A DNA stretch of 64,000 bases. Source: Glandiceps talaboti (taxonomy: Eukaryota > Hemichordata > Enteropneusta > Spengelidae). The notes under the pieces were generated by a model that was not told the DNA's origin, did no database searches, and saw only the letters and a program-made list of their open reading frames with translations. The stretch lies in the NCBI RefSeq assembly GCF_964340395.1, contig NC_135570.1, positions 10,284,822 through 10,348,821 on the forward strand, read 5' to 3'. The position numbers and the translations under genes are program-made. This document shows, piece after piece, positions 11,356 through 62,570 of the stretch (the first letter of the stretch is position 1; every line of letters starts with the position of its first letter).

Positions 11356-12109
11356 GTAAAACTTATAAAGTAGGCTGGTTTAATACGGGAAAAAATACAG
11401 TCACACACACACACACACACACACACAAAAAAAAAAAACACCCAGAGAAATTACATTCACTTATAATGGCACATTTATTTGTAAATTTGCTACACAATAA
11501 AGTTTCAAAGAGTAACATACACTCTCTGTATTATATAGAAACCTGAGGGGGCATTTCACAAATACTGCACTGCAAGAACAGTCAGTCTGAAATTCTTCCA
11601 CAGAACCACACTCAAAAAAATCTCCAGATTCACTTTAAAATCAAATGCATTGTTTGCAACTGAGAAAATACTCTAGACAGCTTAAGAGTCAGTCAAGATG
11701 GAGAGAAAGGAATGAAAGATCTTGACAACATAATGAATAAAACTGTGGAAATACATGTTTGCGAACATTTTATCTTGGAGAGCAGTGTCAATGAAATTGA
11801 TGGTGGCTTGGAGATAATCAATACAGTGCTAACATGTAATTTTCAGCTTTTCCAACTTGCACTATGCTAATATTAAAAACAGATTGTGAAATAAATTGAA
11901 GTGTGTCACATTATTAACTAATTAATTAACTATAAGGTGAATTATGTATTGCTTTCTAAATATTCCACAGAAGGGTACAGATAAGACAAGACTTACGATT
12001 TACAGCTTTGCAGCAACTTGTGTCAAAATCTGTATGTCTCTAGTTGTCAGAGATGCTATATAGTAATTGCTACAATAAATGAAAATGCATGTACAGTATA
12101 GTGTGGTAC
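10518..12109. other. Convergent intergenic region, proximal part
   Basis: Contains the presumed 3' UTR of the first gene. A composite (GATA), (CATA), (CA) microsatellite occupies about 11262-11445. AATAAA at 11496-11501 is a candidate poly(A) signal on the plus strand. No supportable ORF was found. Confidence 0.5.
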
Positions 12110-12472
12110 ACTATGGCAGAACAGTGCAGTACACTATTGCAGTATTATAAAGTACAGTATGCTGCAGTAGATTAGAGTACAGTAAAGTACAGTACACTAC
12201 TGCAGTATAGTACACTACAGTACACTAGTACAGTATAGTACACTACAGTACGCTGCAGTAAAGTACAGTACAGTACACTAGTACAGTGCAGTACACTTGT
12301 GCAGTGCAGTACAGTAGAGTACAGTACATTACAGTACAGTAAAGTACAGTACACTAGTGCAGTGCAGCACAGTACAGTACACTAGTGCAGTGCAGCACAG
12401 TACAGTACACTAGTGCAGTACAGTACAGTAAAGTACAGTACAGTACAGTACAGTACAGTACAGTAAAATGTA
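12110..12472. repeat. AGTAC-rich pentamer satellite
   Basis: About 360 bp made of AGTAC, CAGTA and GTGCAGTGCAG words, with higher-order units such as ACACTAGTGCAGTGCAG. Short minus-strand open frames rich in Tyr-Cys-Thr arise from it. Confidence 0.93.
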
Positions 12473-12710
12473 ATTGGCATCTTGTTTTATAAACATCAAA
12501 CAGTACCAGTAGAGTAGAAATATCTGTATCATACACTATTTGTATCTGTGTAGTACAGTACATAATCTTTATTTGGAGGGCACATACTGTATGGTCAGTG
12601 ATACTTTAATTAAACATAGACATTTTCACCAAAGACTTAGTTTCACTTCTTTCCTTGGAAAACAAAACTGTGACGTGAAACTAAGTACAGTAGTGAATAA
12701 AGAGTTTTCA

Positions 12711-13960
12711 GACTCTGGCCTAGCACTGATCCAGACAGACTTTAGCCCAGCACTGAACCAAACAGACTCTAGCCTAGCTCTGAACCAGACTCTAGCCTAG
12801 CAAGGAACCAGACTCTAGCCTAGAACTGAACCAGACTCTAGCCTAGCATGGAACCATGCAGACAGACTGTAGCCTAGCACTGAACCAGACTCTAGCCTAG
12901 CACTGAACCAGACAGACTCTAGTCTAGCACTGAACCAGACAGACTCTAACCTAGCCCAGCACTGAACCAGACAGACTGTAACCTAGCCTAGCACTGAACC
13001 AGACAGACTCTAGCATAGCACTGAACCAGACAGACTCTAACCTAGCCCAGTACTGAACCAGACAGACTCTAACCTAGCCCAGCACTGAACCAGACTGTAG
13101 CCTAGCACTGAACCAGACAGACTGTAGCCTAGCACTAAACCAGACAGACTGTAGCCTAGCACTGAACCAGACAGACTCTAGCCTAGCACTGAATCAGAGA
13201 CTCTAGTCTAGCACTGAATCAGAGACTCTAGTCTAGCACTGAATCAGACAGACTGTAGTACTGAACCAGACAGACTCTAGTCTAGCACTGAACCAGACAG
13301 ACTCTAACCTAGCTCAGCACTGAACCAGACAGACTCTAACCTAGCCTAGCACTGAACCAGACTGTAGCCTAGCACTGAACCAGACAGACTGTAGCCTAGC
13401 ACTAAACCAGACAGACTGTAGCCTAGCACTGAACCAGACAGACTCTAGCCTAGCACTGAATCAGAGACTCTAGTCTAGCACTGAATCAGACAGACTGTAG
13501 TACTGAACCAGACAGACTCTAGTCTAGCACTGAACCAGACAGACTCTAACCTAGCTCAGCACTGAACCAGACAGACTCTAGCCTAGCACTGAATCAGACA
13601 GACTCTAGTCTAGCACTGAACCAGACAGACTCTAGCCTAGCCCAGCACTGAACCAGACTCTAGCCTAGTACTGAACCAGACAGACTCTAGCCTAGCACGG
13701 AACCAGACAGACTGTAGCCTAGCACGGAACCAGACAGACTCTAGCCTAGCATGGAACCAGACTCTAGCCTAGAACTGAACCAGACTCTAGCCTAGAACTG
13801 AACCAGACAGACTCTAACCTAGCCCAGCACTGAACCAGACAGACTCTAGCCTAGTACGGAACCAGACAGACTCTAGCCTAGCAAGGAACCAGACAGACTC
13901 TAGCCTAGCATGGAACCAGACAGACTTTAACCCAGCACTGAACCAGACTCTAACCCAGCT
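12711..13960. repeat. 1.25-kb minisatellite, 23/27/32-bp variant units
   Basis: About 45 units built on CTGAACCAGACAGACTCTAG followed by CCTAGCA. Variants drop the CAGA (23 bp) or add CCTAGCC (32 bp). Blocks of several variants repeat as larger segments, for example 13083-13280 and 13345-13510. No unique spacers are present. It lies between the converging 3' ends of two genes. Confidence 0.95.
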
Positions 13961-13966
13961 ATGTAC

Positions 13967-14034
13967 ACGTATGTATGTATGTATGTATGTATGTATGTAT
14001 GTATGTATGTATGTATGTATGTATGTATGTATGT
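13967..14034. repeat. (GTAT)n microsatellite
   Basis: Sixteen or so perfect GTAT units directly after the minisatellite. Confidence 0.97.
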
Positions 14035-14869
14035 ACATATACAGTATATACATTTTGTATATATAATGTACTTTTCTTGCCTGTCTGGTTGCCAGTCTGT
14101 CTGACACTATCTCAGCACAAAGCAATGTAAAATTTAACTAAAGAAACAAGTTTGAGCGACAGAATGTAACTATGTATACATGGTAGTACACTACAATGAA
14201 TAACAGAGGGAAGTTTTGTTCTAAAAGTTTTAGCAAGAACAAATCCCGACTAACAACTTATTGCTACAGAGTTTTTAACATCAAAATGATCTGCAATTCT
14301 TGACTCTAAAGCATTTTTGGTAATTTCATCACAACTGGATTTAGATATCCTTAGAAATCTACTTATTAGTTGGTCTATACAGTTTTTGAATTTTATTTAC
14401 AATACACATTATCAACATATTGACTCATCACAATAAGTCCATTTGGCAATTTGCATGTCATGTGATCAAACAAACCAATCGTGTGATTGCTTGGATGCAT
14501 ACATTAAGAATGTGACATCACAGATACTGCAGTTGTCATAGGTTACCTGTATCCACGGGTAACCAATCAAATAGTGTATCTGCAAATATCAAAGTTACAC
14601 AAACATTTTGCACAAATACAGCAAATTATTAGTGCCAAAATGACTACATAGAATTTACATTTTTACACATCTAAGGCTTGTTAGTTGACAATCAAGAAAC
14701 ATGTATTTCAACTCCAGGTTCAGTGGTCTGAAAGACTACAATATTTGTCAGCTGTAAACTTGTGTAATCACTTGGTACAAACATGTGTTTAGCTTATGAT
14801 TACAGAAGTGTTAACACCAATGAATCTGACTTACAAAGGTTATAACACACAAGCAGTTCAAATTTCTTA

Positions 14870-15058
14870 ACTATGGAATATGTCATTCTGATGAGGCTCA
14901 TCGACCAAGACAGATCATACTGCCACCTAGTGGGTCAGCTGTAACTATGGAATTTGTCATTCTGATGAGGATCGTCAACCAAGACAGATCATACTGCCAC
15001 CTAGTGGTCAGCTGTAACTACGGAATTTGTCATTCTGATGAGGATCGTCAACCAAAGA
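14870..15058. repeat. 66-bp tandem repeat, 2.7 copies
   Basis: Unit contains GTCATTCTGATGAGGATCGT, then CAACCAAGACAGATCATACT, then GCCACCTAGTGGTCAGCTGT. Copies differ by a few substitutions. It lies in the presumed downstream flank of the kinase gene. Confidence 0.9.
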
Positions 15059-15610
15059 CAGACTGAAAGCTCAATGCTAAAATACTTTGAACTGCTTGAG
15101 GGTTATAACCTGTATAAATCATTTTATCTACCAAGTTGATGAACTTTTTTGGTCAACAATGAATCTTTCTTTTTCACTGAGATGATAATTCTGAATTACA
15201 CAATGGTCTCATCAGTACAACCTCCCACATCTTTGTCAAATGGAACAGTCCTGTACTGACAACAATAGGACTGTTCCATATGTTCACAAATATAGGGGTT
15301 GGAATGGATCTTGATATTGCCATGTGTCAATCAAGTGAAGTCCTATTGGGTGATATTGCAGGATGCCAACAATTTGAACATATTGTAACATGCTAACCAT
15401 TACTCCCCCAACACCTTTACAGTAAACAGAGCAGCCTATGAGATGCACACCTAGCATGATAGGAAATGATAAAAGTTTAAATGACCAACAAGATTGAAAA
15501 AAGAAAAATTATTTACAGTTTTTGTACATACATACATGCAGACTCCCTTCTGGCAATGTTAAATTGCATCTATTACTTTAGTAGTACCACTGTGACAGTA
15601 TATCATTTTG

Positions 15611-15616
15611 TTTATT
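15611..15616 (-). promoter_or_regulatory. Candidate poly(A) signal of the BMP2K-like gene
   Basis: TTTATT on the plus strand reads AATAAA on the minus strand, about 114 nt after the stop codon of the kinase gene. Chosen by position and motif only. Confidence 0.45.
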
Positions 15617-15729
15617 CTAAAAAAGCATGCAAAATCCTCAAGTTGATTTTTTAAGTTGTAAATTTTAGTTCATAAAATGTGTGAATTGATAGGGCAACGA
15701 ACGTTTCCACAAATTGTCTACAAAATATC

Positions 15730-55472
<39,743 letters not shown>

Positions 55473-55945
55473 CGTTCACTGCAACAAACTGGCACACGGG
55501 TAAAAATACTGCAATTGACACTCGCGATCAAAGTTGTTAAAGAAAATTCATTACACGAGTACAGCCTAGACGGGTTCTGCCGAAACCGGCTAAATTTTAA
55601 CGGGAATCACAGTTCAGACTTCCGATCGTCCGAAAATGGCGGAAATGTACCACAATGCACCACCTCAGATGATATCATTGCAGGAAGTAGTGAGTGAAAT
55701 CAAATTATAAAATTGGAGCTCTTTAATGTTTGGTATTACATTATATCTTCGATGTTTTTATGGAATTGAATATTTGATATTTCAATTTCTGTAAAATTTA
55801 AGTATAATTTTCTGCATCAATTATTTTAAATGTTCCTAATACGATAAATTTTAACAATATGTAGTAGTTAATCAGGACCTAGTTCGGGCTGCTTATATCA
55901 CGTTGGTGGCGAGAAAGTGAGACTTCTCGCGATATTTTATCCAAG
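55473..55945. promoter_or_regulatory. Head-to-head promoter region of BMP2K-like and ASH2L
   Basis: 473 bp separate the two start codons. The region is richer in CpG than the introns around it. It contains AAAATGGCGG at about 55633-55642 (YY1-like core ATGGCGG). TCTCGCGA at 55925-55932 matches most of the TCTCGCGAGA element bound by BANP in vertebrates. AAGATGGCGG lies across the ASH2L start codon itself (55943-55952). Transcription start sites are not visible from sequence. Confidence 0.75.
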
Positions 55946-58900
55946 ATGGCGGAAGACAAAGCGAGGTAGGTTTGAAATGTTACAAACTCATAAATATATT
56001 GCCATTCTGCTGGCAAAGTTGTGATCAATGTACAAAACCCTAATAGTGAAAGTGTGTTTTACTGGCTTGTAAATGAATTTGCATCTTCAACACCAAGTTA
56101 TTTTGTTTGAAATATAACATGTATGGGTATTACCACAACATAACGCGTGTACTACTACTGCTGTGTTTTGGGTCATTGAATGATGACAGCTGACCGAATG
56201 GCGAATACTCCACATGTGATGATAGACGAAAGGATATATTATTAAGAAAAGTCTTGCAAATGGAAATTAATTATGCACATTTTTGTCTAATTCTGTGGCT
56301 GTCATAAAAACTCTACAAAAATATGAACTCACATTTTACGGGAGGCATCTGTGATGATACGAGGAGAAAGTGGGGCGTGTACACAGTCACTTGTGAGCTA
56401 ATAATATTGTATTCAAGGATGATCATAATACAAAATAATGACGTGATTAGGGATTTACGAATATGTCAAAGATACTATCACCAGTGTCTGTTATTAAATA
56501 TTTAATAAAGTTTTTATTTGTATTATGACCATCCTTGAATAGACTATTAGCTCACAAGCGACTGTGAGTGTGTAGTAGTCTCGATCTACCCATGGTATTA
56601 TAGTCTTGTCCTATACCTGTTACAGTTGTCTCCTTAAAAAGAACAACTACGCGTATAGTAACTTGACTAGTGCATCTCTTTAAGAGAGATCTTGAGATTC
56701 GATGCCACGGATAGTGGTCTCTAAACTAGACGTGTAGTGCTATTGATGTATGAGTTGAAAATCTGCTAGCCTCACAATGATCAACTTGACAGCAACCCCC
56801 CCCCCCCCCTCAATCATTTTCAGTTCATCATAGTTTCATTTTTTCCATTGAGCAGAAACAAATGGACAAATGCAATCACAAGTAAATTTATATACAGTGT
56901 ATGAAGTTGATACAAAAAATACAATAGTTACATTATGTGTAGAGACACTAATTGCAATCTGGCTGAAAATCCAAAATACAAAGATGTAATAAAATGTCTT
57001 TTTGACATGAGACAGATCTAGATAACTTGCTGTATATCCTGTTTTCTTGCAACTTGGGCTTTAATTGTGTAATGTCACCTCAACATGTTAACTCTCTGTT
57101 CCAGTGAAATGCCAACAGAAGACGTGGCAGCGAAGGAAGACAAAATGGAGGTAGATGAACCATCAACTCAAAGCGATGTGAAAAAGGAGGATGAAAAAAT
57201 AGAAACATCTGATACACAAACATCAATAACAGATACACCAACAACTGTGAGTACAGATACCACAACCACTGATGTGACAATGACAACTACCACCACAACA
57301 ACCACTGTAACATCAAGTGATGTACCTGAAGCTAAGCCAAGTTCTGTCATTGAATCAGAGACAGTGACATCAACAACACCAGAAGGAGAAACAGCAACAC
57401 AGTCAGAAAGTGCAGCAACAGATACTGTTGAGTCAACCACATCAACAACTACACCTGCATTAGCATCAACAGTTTCAACAACATCTACTACAGCAACAGC
57501 ATCATTATCCAAGTCTTCATCAGCATCATCCCTAAGTCCATCAGAAAATGCCCCAGGCATAGAAGAGTTACAAAAACAGTTGTTGAATACACAAACTACC
57601 TATGGGTATGTAATTAGATATCAGTCTTCATTTAACCAAGGAAATACGATTGACTTAAGGGGTCTTGTCACTTTGCAAAGTGATGTGACAAAGCCCCTAG
57701 GTCACAGTAATTTTCCAACTGAAGGTAGAAAACTATTGTGGAATGTTATAATTGTAACTGACCTTGCACAAACATAGTTCATGAAAAACCAGAAACATTG
57801 TTAATGGCAACTTTGAACGGTTTGACTCGTACTTCAAACAGAGCAGAATGGAATACACCACCTCACTTTCTAGAACAACCAGGGCATACATGTACATCCC
57901 CCTATTTGATTCGAACACATTCAACTAGACTTTTGAGTTGTGTGCTGGTAATTGTTACAATTTACTACATGTATATACAATGTACTGTCTTGCACTCATA
58001 ACCATCACAGTGTATTTCATATACTGCAGCTTTGATTCAAGTCTATATTGCTATCTCACCATTTTATAGTTTTCTTTCCAAATTCCAAATTGATGTCCTT
58101 TCTTTTAGGTTAATGTGAGAGAGAGAGAACCTTTCTGTAGACATAATGTTCCATTCTTAATACTTTTTGGAAAGTATTGACTACAGAATTGCAACACAAT
58201 GCAATAGAATGAGTCACTTGGTGGAAAGCTTTAAAAAATGTGTATGTCAAGTTTGTACATCCCATCGCATCCATCATTTACAATGGCTATTGTTGATCTC
58301 AATATGCAGTGTTTTTGCTAAGGTTGGGGAACCCCTGTAACAGAAAGGGGGAATATGGTAAAACTGGCAGAGTTTCCAATACATTGTATATCATTTTGGT
58401 GGGGAACCCCAGTAAAACGATAGAGGAGTACTCAGGTAGATTTTACATGCTTACTACACTTAAACAAAAACACTGGTATGGTAATATTAGGTTTGACAAT
58501 ATCTTTCCTTTCAATTTACAGGAGTTATGAGCATACCCTAGCTGGCATTGAAGTCCAGTGTGCTCATTGTTTGAAGTGGTTCCCAGAAAGTAAACTTGAA
58601 TGTGATCTTGGGTAAGTGCCCTATCAAAACTATCTCATGGACAAACTCTTTTAAAAACTAATGTTTAGCTGCTATGGGCATAAACACCTGACATGGTCAG
58701 CCAGTATGAATTTGGAAAAACAAACTTATGTCTCTCAAGTGAGCTGTAACAATCCTACTGAAGTAACCATGTTCTTTCATTAAAAGGAAAAGATAACAAA
58801 CAAATTCATGACTCCTAAGTGCTTATTACCTTTAGATAAATAGTCATGACTATTCAGCATGCATCTAATACATATGGAAGTCTGTTAAGTCCCATGATGC

Positions 58901-61900
58901 AACAGTGGGTCATTGTGAGAACAATAGAGGTGACAAAATGTTTCAAATTGGAGTTTCTTGGTAATCCAGCAAAATTTATGTGATGTGAAATCATGAAAAT
59001 ATTCTCCAGAACCCAAAGTTTATTGAAATATATTATTTCCTGATGTGGCATTCCCCTTTACAACAAGCTTACATGTGATACATAATGCCTGCATAATGCC
59101 AACAAAAGATTCAATTTATGGATAACATAATATGTTTTTCTCATCTTCCACCTCCACCTCATATATAGTTTTATCAACCTTGCAATTTCACTCTTCTGGC
59201 CAGCAATCCTTATCTAATCTTATTGACTGATAAAATTTATTGTTTAGTTGTTGCAGAAAGTAAATGTCTTTTATGACGGATGTTTGTTGTTGTTTATTTT
59301 TACAGGAAGTGTGTGCCATTCATGACCAACTATGTATTCTACTGTCGATTCTGTAGTGTAAGCAGAGCTGAGATTTTCTCAAAGAAACAAGCCAGTAAGT
59401 TTGAATAACATGTATCATTGTACGTACATGAACCAGTATTAAAACACATCCATTCCATTACAATGCAGTATTTCCATTCAGTGTGAAATAACATAGATCT
59501 AGTCCTTGTTTGTAACTCAATACATTGCAAAAAGCTGAAAAAATATGTAAAAGTTTGTTGTTGTACGTACAATAACAACAATTTTACACATTTATTAACC
59601 GTTTGCAATTTATTGGGTTACAAACACAGACTTTGTCTATGGTGTTTCATATTGATTTTCAAGTTGGAAGCCATGTTAAAATTGTTTTATGAATAAAAAA
59701 TCTAAAATAAATACCAAATCCTCATCCATATGGCCACTTTAAAATTTTAAAGTCAAAAACCACTTGGAAGATTAGTTTGATATTTGATGGGGATTTTGCT
59801 TTCAGTCTCTAGTTATGAAATTGCCTAGCAACTATGACCATGCCCATAGCAACAGCCAAATGATGTATATTGCAAAAGCGACATGAATTGGTAGACAAGG
59901 TGATAAACAATGATAAAATGATCATGTATGCTTAGCAACAAGACCACACCCATAGCGATGACGGAATAGTTCTGATGGTAAACACTTCAAAAATTAATAT
60001 AATTTGTACAGTTGTGCTACAATGCCATGGGCACTATTTTTGTATTTGTCAGGTTTTAGTCAGATGTGCCAAACTGCCATTGCCAACCTTGTGGTACAAC
60101 ATCGGAATGACAACCCACCAAAGACTATGTTTTCCAAAGACAAAGAAATCATTCCATTCCTGGAGAAAAACTGGGAAATTTTAACAACTATGCCCAGAAG
60201 AGTGAGACAAACATGGCACATTACAATGGTGAAAACAATGGTAGGTCAATGTTACTTGTGTACCATATTATTTATGAGACAAACATGACACATTACAATG
60301 GTGAAAACAACGGTAGGTCAACGTTATCATTTGTACCATATAATTTATATGAGACAAACATGGCACATTACAATGGTGAAAACAATGGTAGGTCAATGTT
60401 ACTTGTGTACCATATTATTTATGAGACAAACATGACACATTACAATGGTGAAAACAACGGTAGGTCAATGTTATCATTTGTACCATATTATTTATGAGAC
60501 AAACATGACACATTACAATGGTGAAAACAATGGTAGGTCAACATTATCATTTGTACCATATAATTTGTATGAGACCAACATGACACATTTGAACATGCAC
60601 AAGCCAAATACGCCATATACCGGTTACTGAAGTTCCAGCCATTTCAAGAGGGTGTACCTGATTTGGCAAAGTGAGGGATAAAATTTGTGTCATGGCCACT
60701 GGTTACATGAAGCAGTGAATGAAATGTGTGTGAAACAACTCTGAAAATCCACAACAAAGTATTACAGTTGTGGTTAGGCATGTTTAGATTACTGGTAGTC
60801 GATAATAAAATAATATTGTGTGAAAAATATAGAGAATCAGTGTGTGGTAACTTCATGTCGACTGTCTTTATGTGTCAGTGTGTGGGATGTGTGTATGCGT
60901 GTGTAGCATATATGTAGTGAGACCCGAGAGAGTGACAGAGAGATATCAATGCTGAATAACTAAATCATTGGGTGATCAAGGTCTGTAGTAGACGGATCGA
61001 AATGTTGCATTTGTGTCCAATTTACCATTCCAAAGTATCTATATTGTACTGTCCTTTTGATTCTTGGAACCATGAACAATATATTCACCATAGCATGTAT
61101 GTATTTCTGTACACATATACACATTCGTTTTTGTTTGATGATTATTTTGTGATTATACAGACAATTATAGACATTCTGTTATTTCATTTCAGATCAAAGA
61201 CAGTGATGTATTTCTGTGCAAGGAAAGACCAGATGATATGGCAGATGAAAGTGATTATCCGTTGTTTGGTTTGGTAGACCAGGTAAGTAATCTTACCACA
61301 TCAATGTAAGTTCACTTACCATGTTATTGTAAGTGATTTGTAGTCACTGAAAATTAGAGTAAGTAGTTAGATATTTTCATGTGTTGTATGACTGGACACA
61401 AAGATGAAACAAAAAAATGAAAAAGCTCACACCTCACTTACAAGTCATACTATGACAGAACCTCATTACACTTGAGTTCAAGTGTGGTGTACTTGGGGTA
61501 TTTGCATGAATGGTTGTCGAGTTCTCTGTGGTTGTACTTTCATGAGCATAGCAGGTGAAAGTGCAGCAGAAAACATTGCAAGCACTCATGCAAATACTCC
61601 TGAGTACCCACACGGGCACTCAAGTGGCACAGGGTTCTGTTATCATTATATATGTTTATATGAAACAACAAATTTCCATAAAAATGACAATATATATCGT
61701 GTAGAACAACGAGCATGTCCTCATTTGCATATCATTTGCATGCAGGACTTGAGGAATTGTTATTATCAACAGATATCATTCTCTCGAACTCAACTCAACT
61801 CAACTCAACTCAGATGAACTAAACTCAACTTTTGTATCTTTCAGAACTTGGCAAACATAGTCCCACATTATGATTCCAATTTGAAACTGTCCAGTAGTTA

Positions 61901-62340
61901 CAAGGGAGTTGAAAATGGCCAGAAATTATCATCTACTGTATCAACAAATGGTAAGACTACTAAGTTTAAAGTGGAATTAAATGGTAAATTTCTAATTTTG
62001 TTTCATTTCATTTCTTAAGGAAAGGTGCACAACGTAAAGATGCAACGTGTTTTTTGTCCCATGCTAATGTATTTCACAGCTCTAATGACTTTATGATAGT
62101 TCTGTTAATCAGATTGATATAAATACGATGTCTATGTACATTGCAGGTAACACATATAAATACTATGTCTATGCACATTGCAGGTAACACATATAAATAC
62201 TATGTCTATGCACATTGCAGGTAACACAACATCCACTGTTAGTAAAAGTAGAGGTGCTAAAAGGAAAGCATTGGATAGCAGTACAACTGGTGCAGTCTCA
62301 AAGAAGTCAAGAGGGTAAGTTGGTCAGCTTGGTTTAACCA

Positions 62341-62396
<56 letters not shown>

Positions 62397-62497
62397 CTTT
62401 CTAGCTAGCAAATTGTGTGAATGAATGTGTGTGCTTGCCTTCTTTGTGTGTGTGTGTGTGTGTGCGCGTGCTTACATGCTTGCTTTTGTATCTGTGA

Positions 62498-62570
<73 letters not shown>

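Noticed and set aside
12711-13960. Possible CRISPR array
   Set aside because: Units are contiguous variants with no unique spacers, and the context is a eukaryotic intergenic region.
57168-57560. 130-aa minus-strand ORF rich in Val/Asp
   Set aside because: Antisense shadow of the Thr-rich ASH2L exon 2.
60213-60497. 94-aa ORF across the ASH2L donor array
   Set aside because: The repeat stays open by chance because units are multiples of three or nearly so. It is not in the ASH2L frame.
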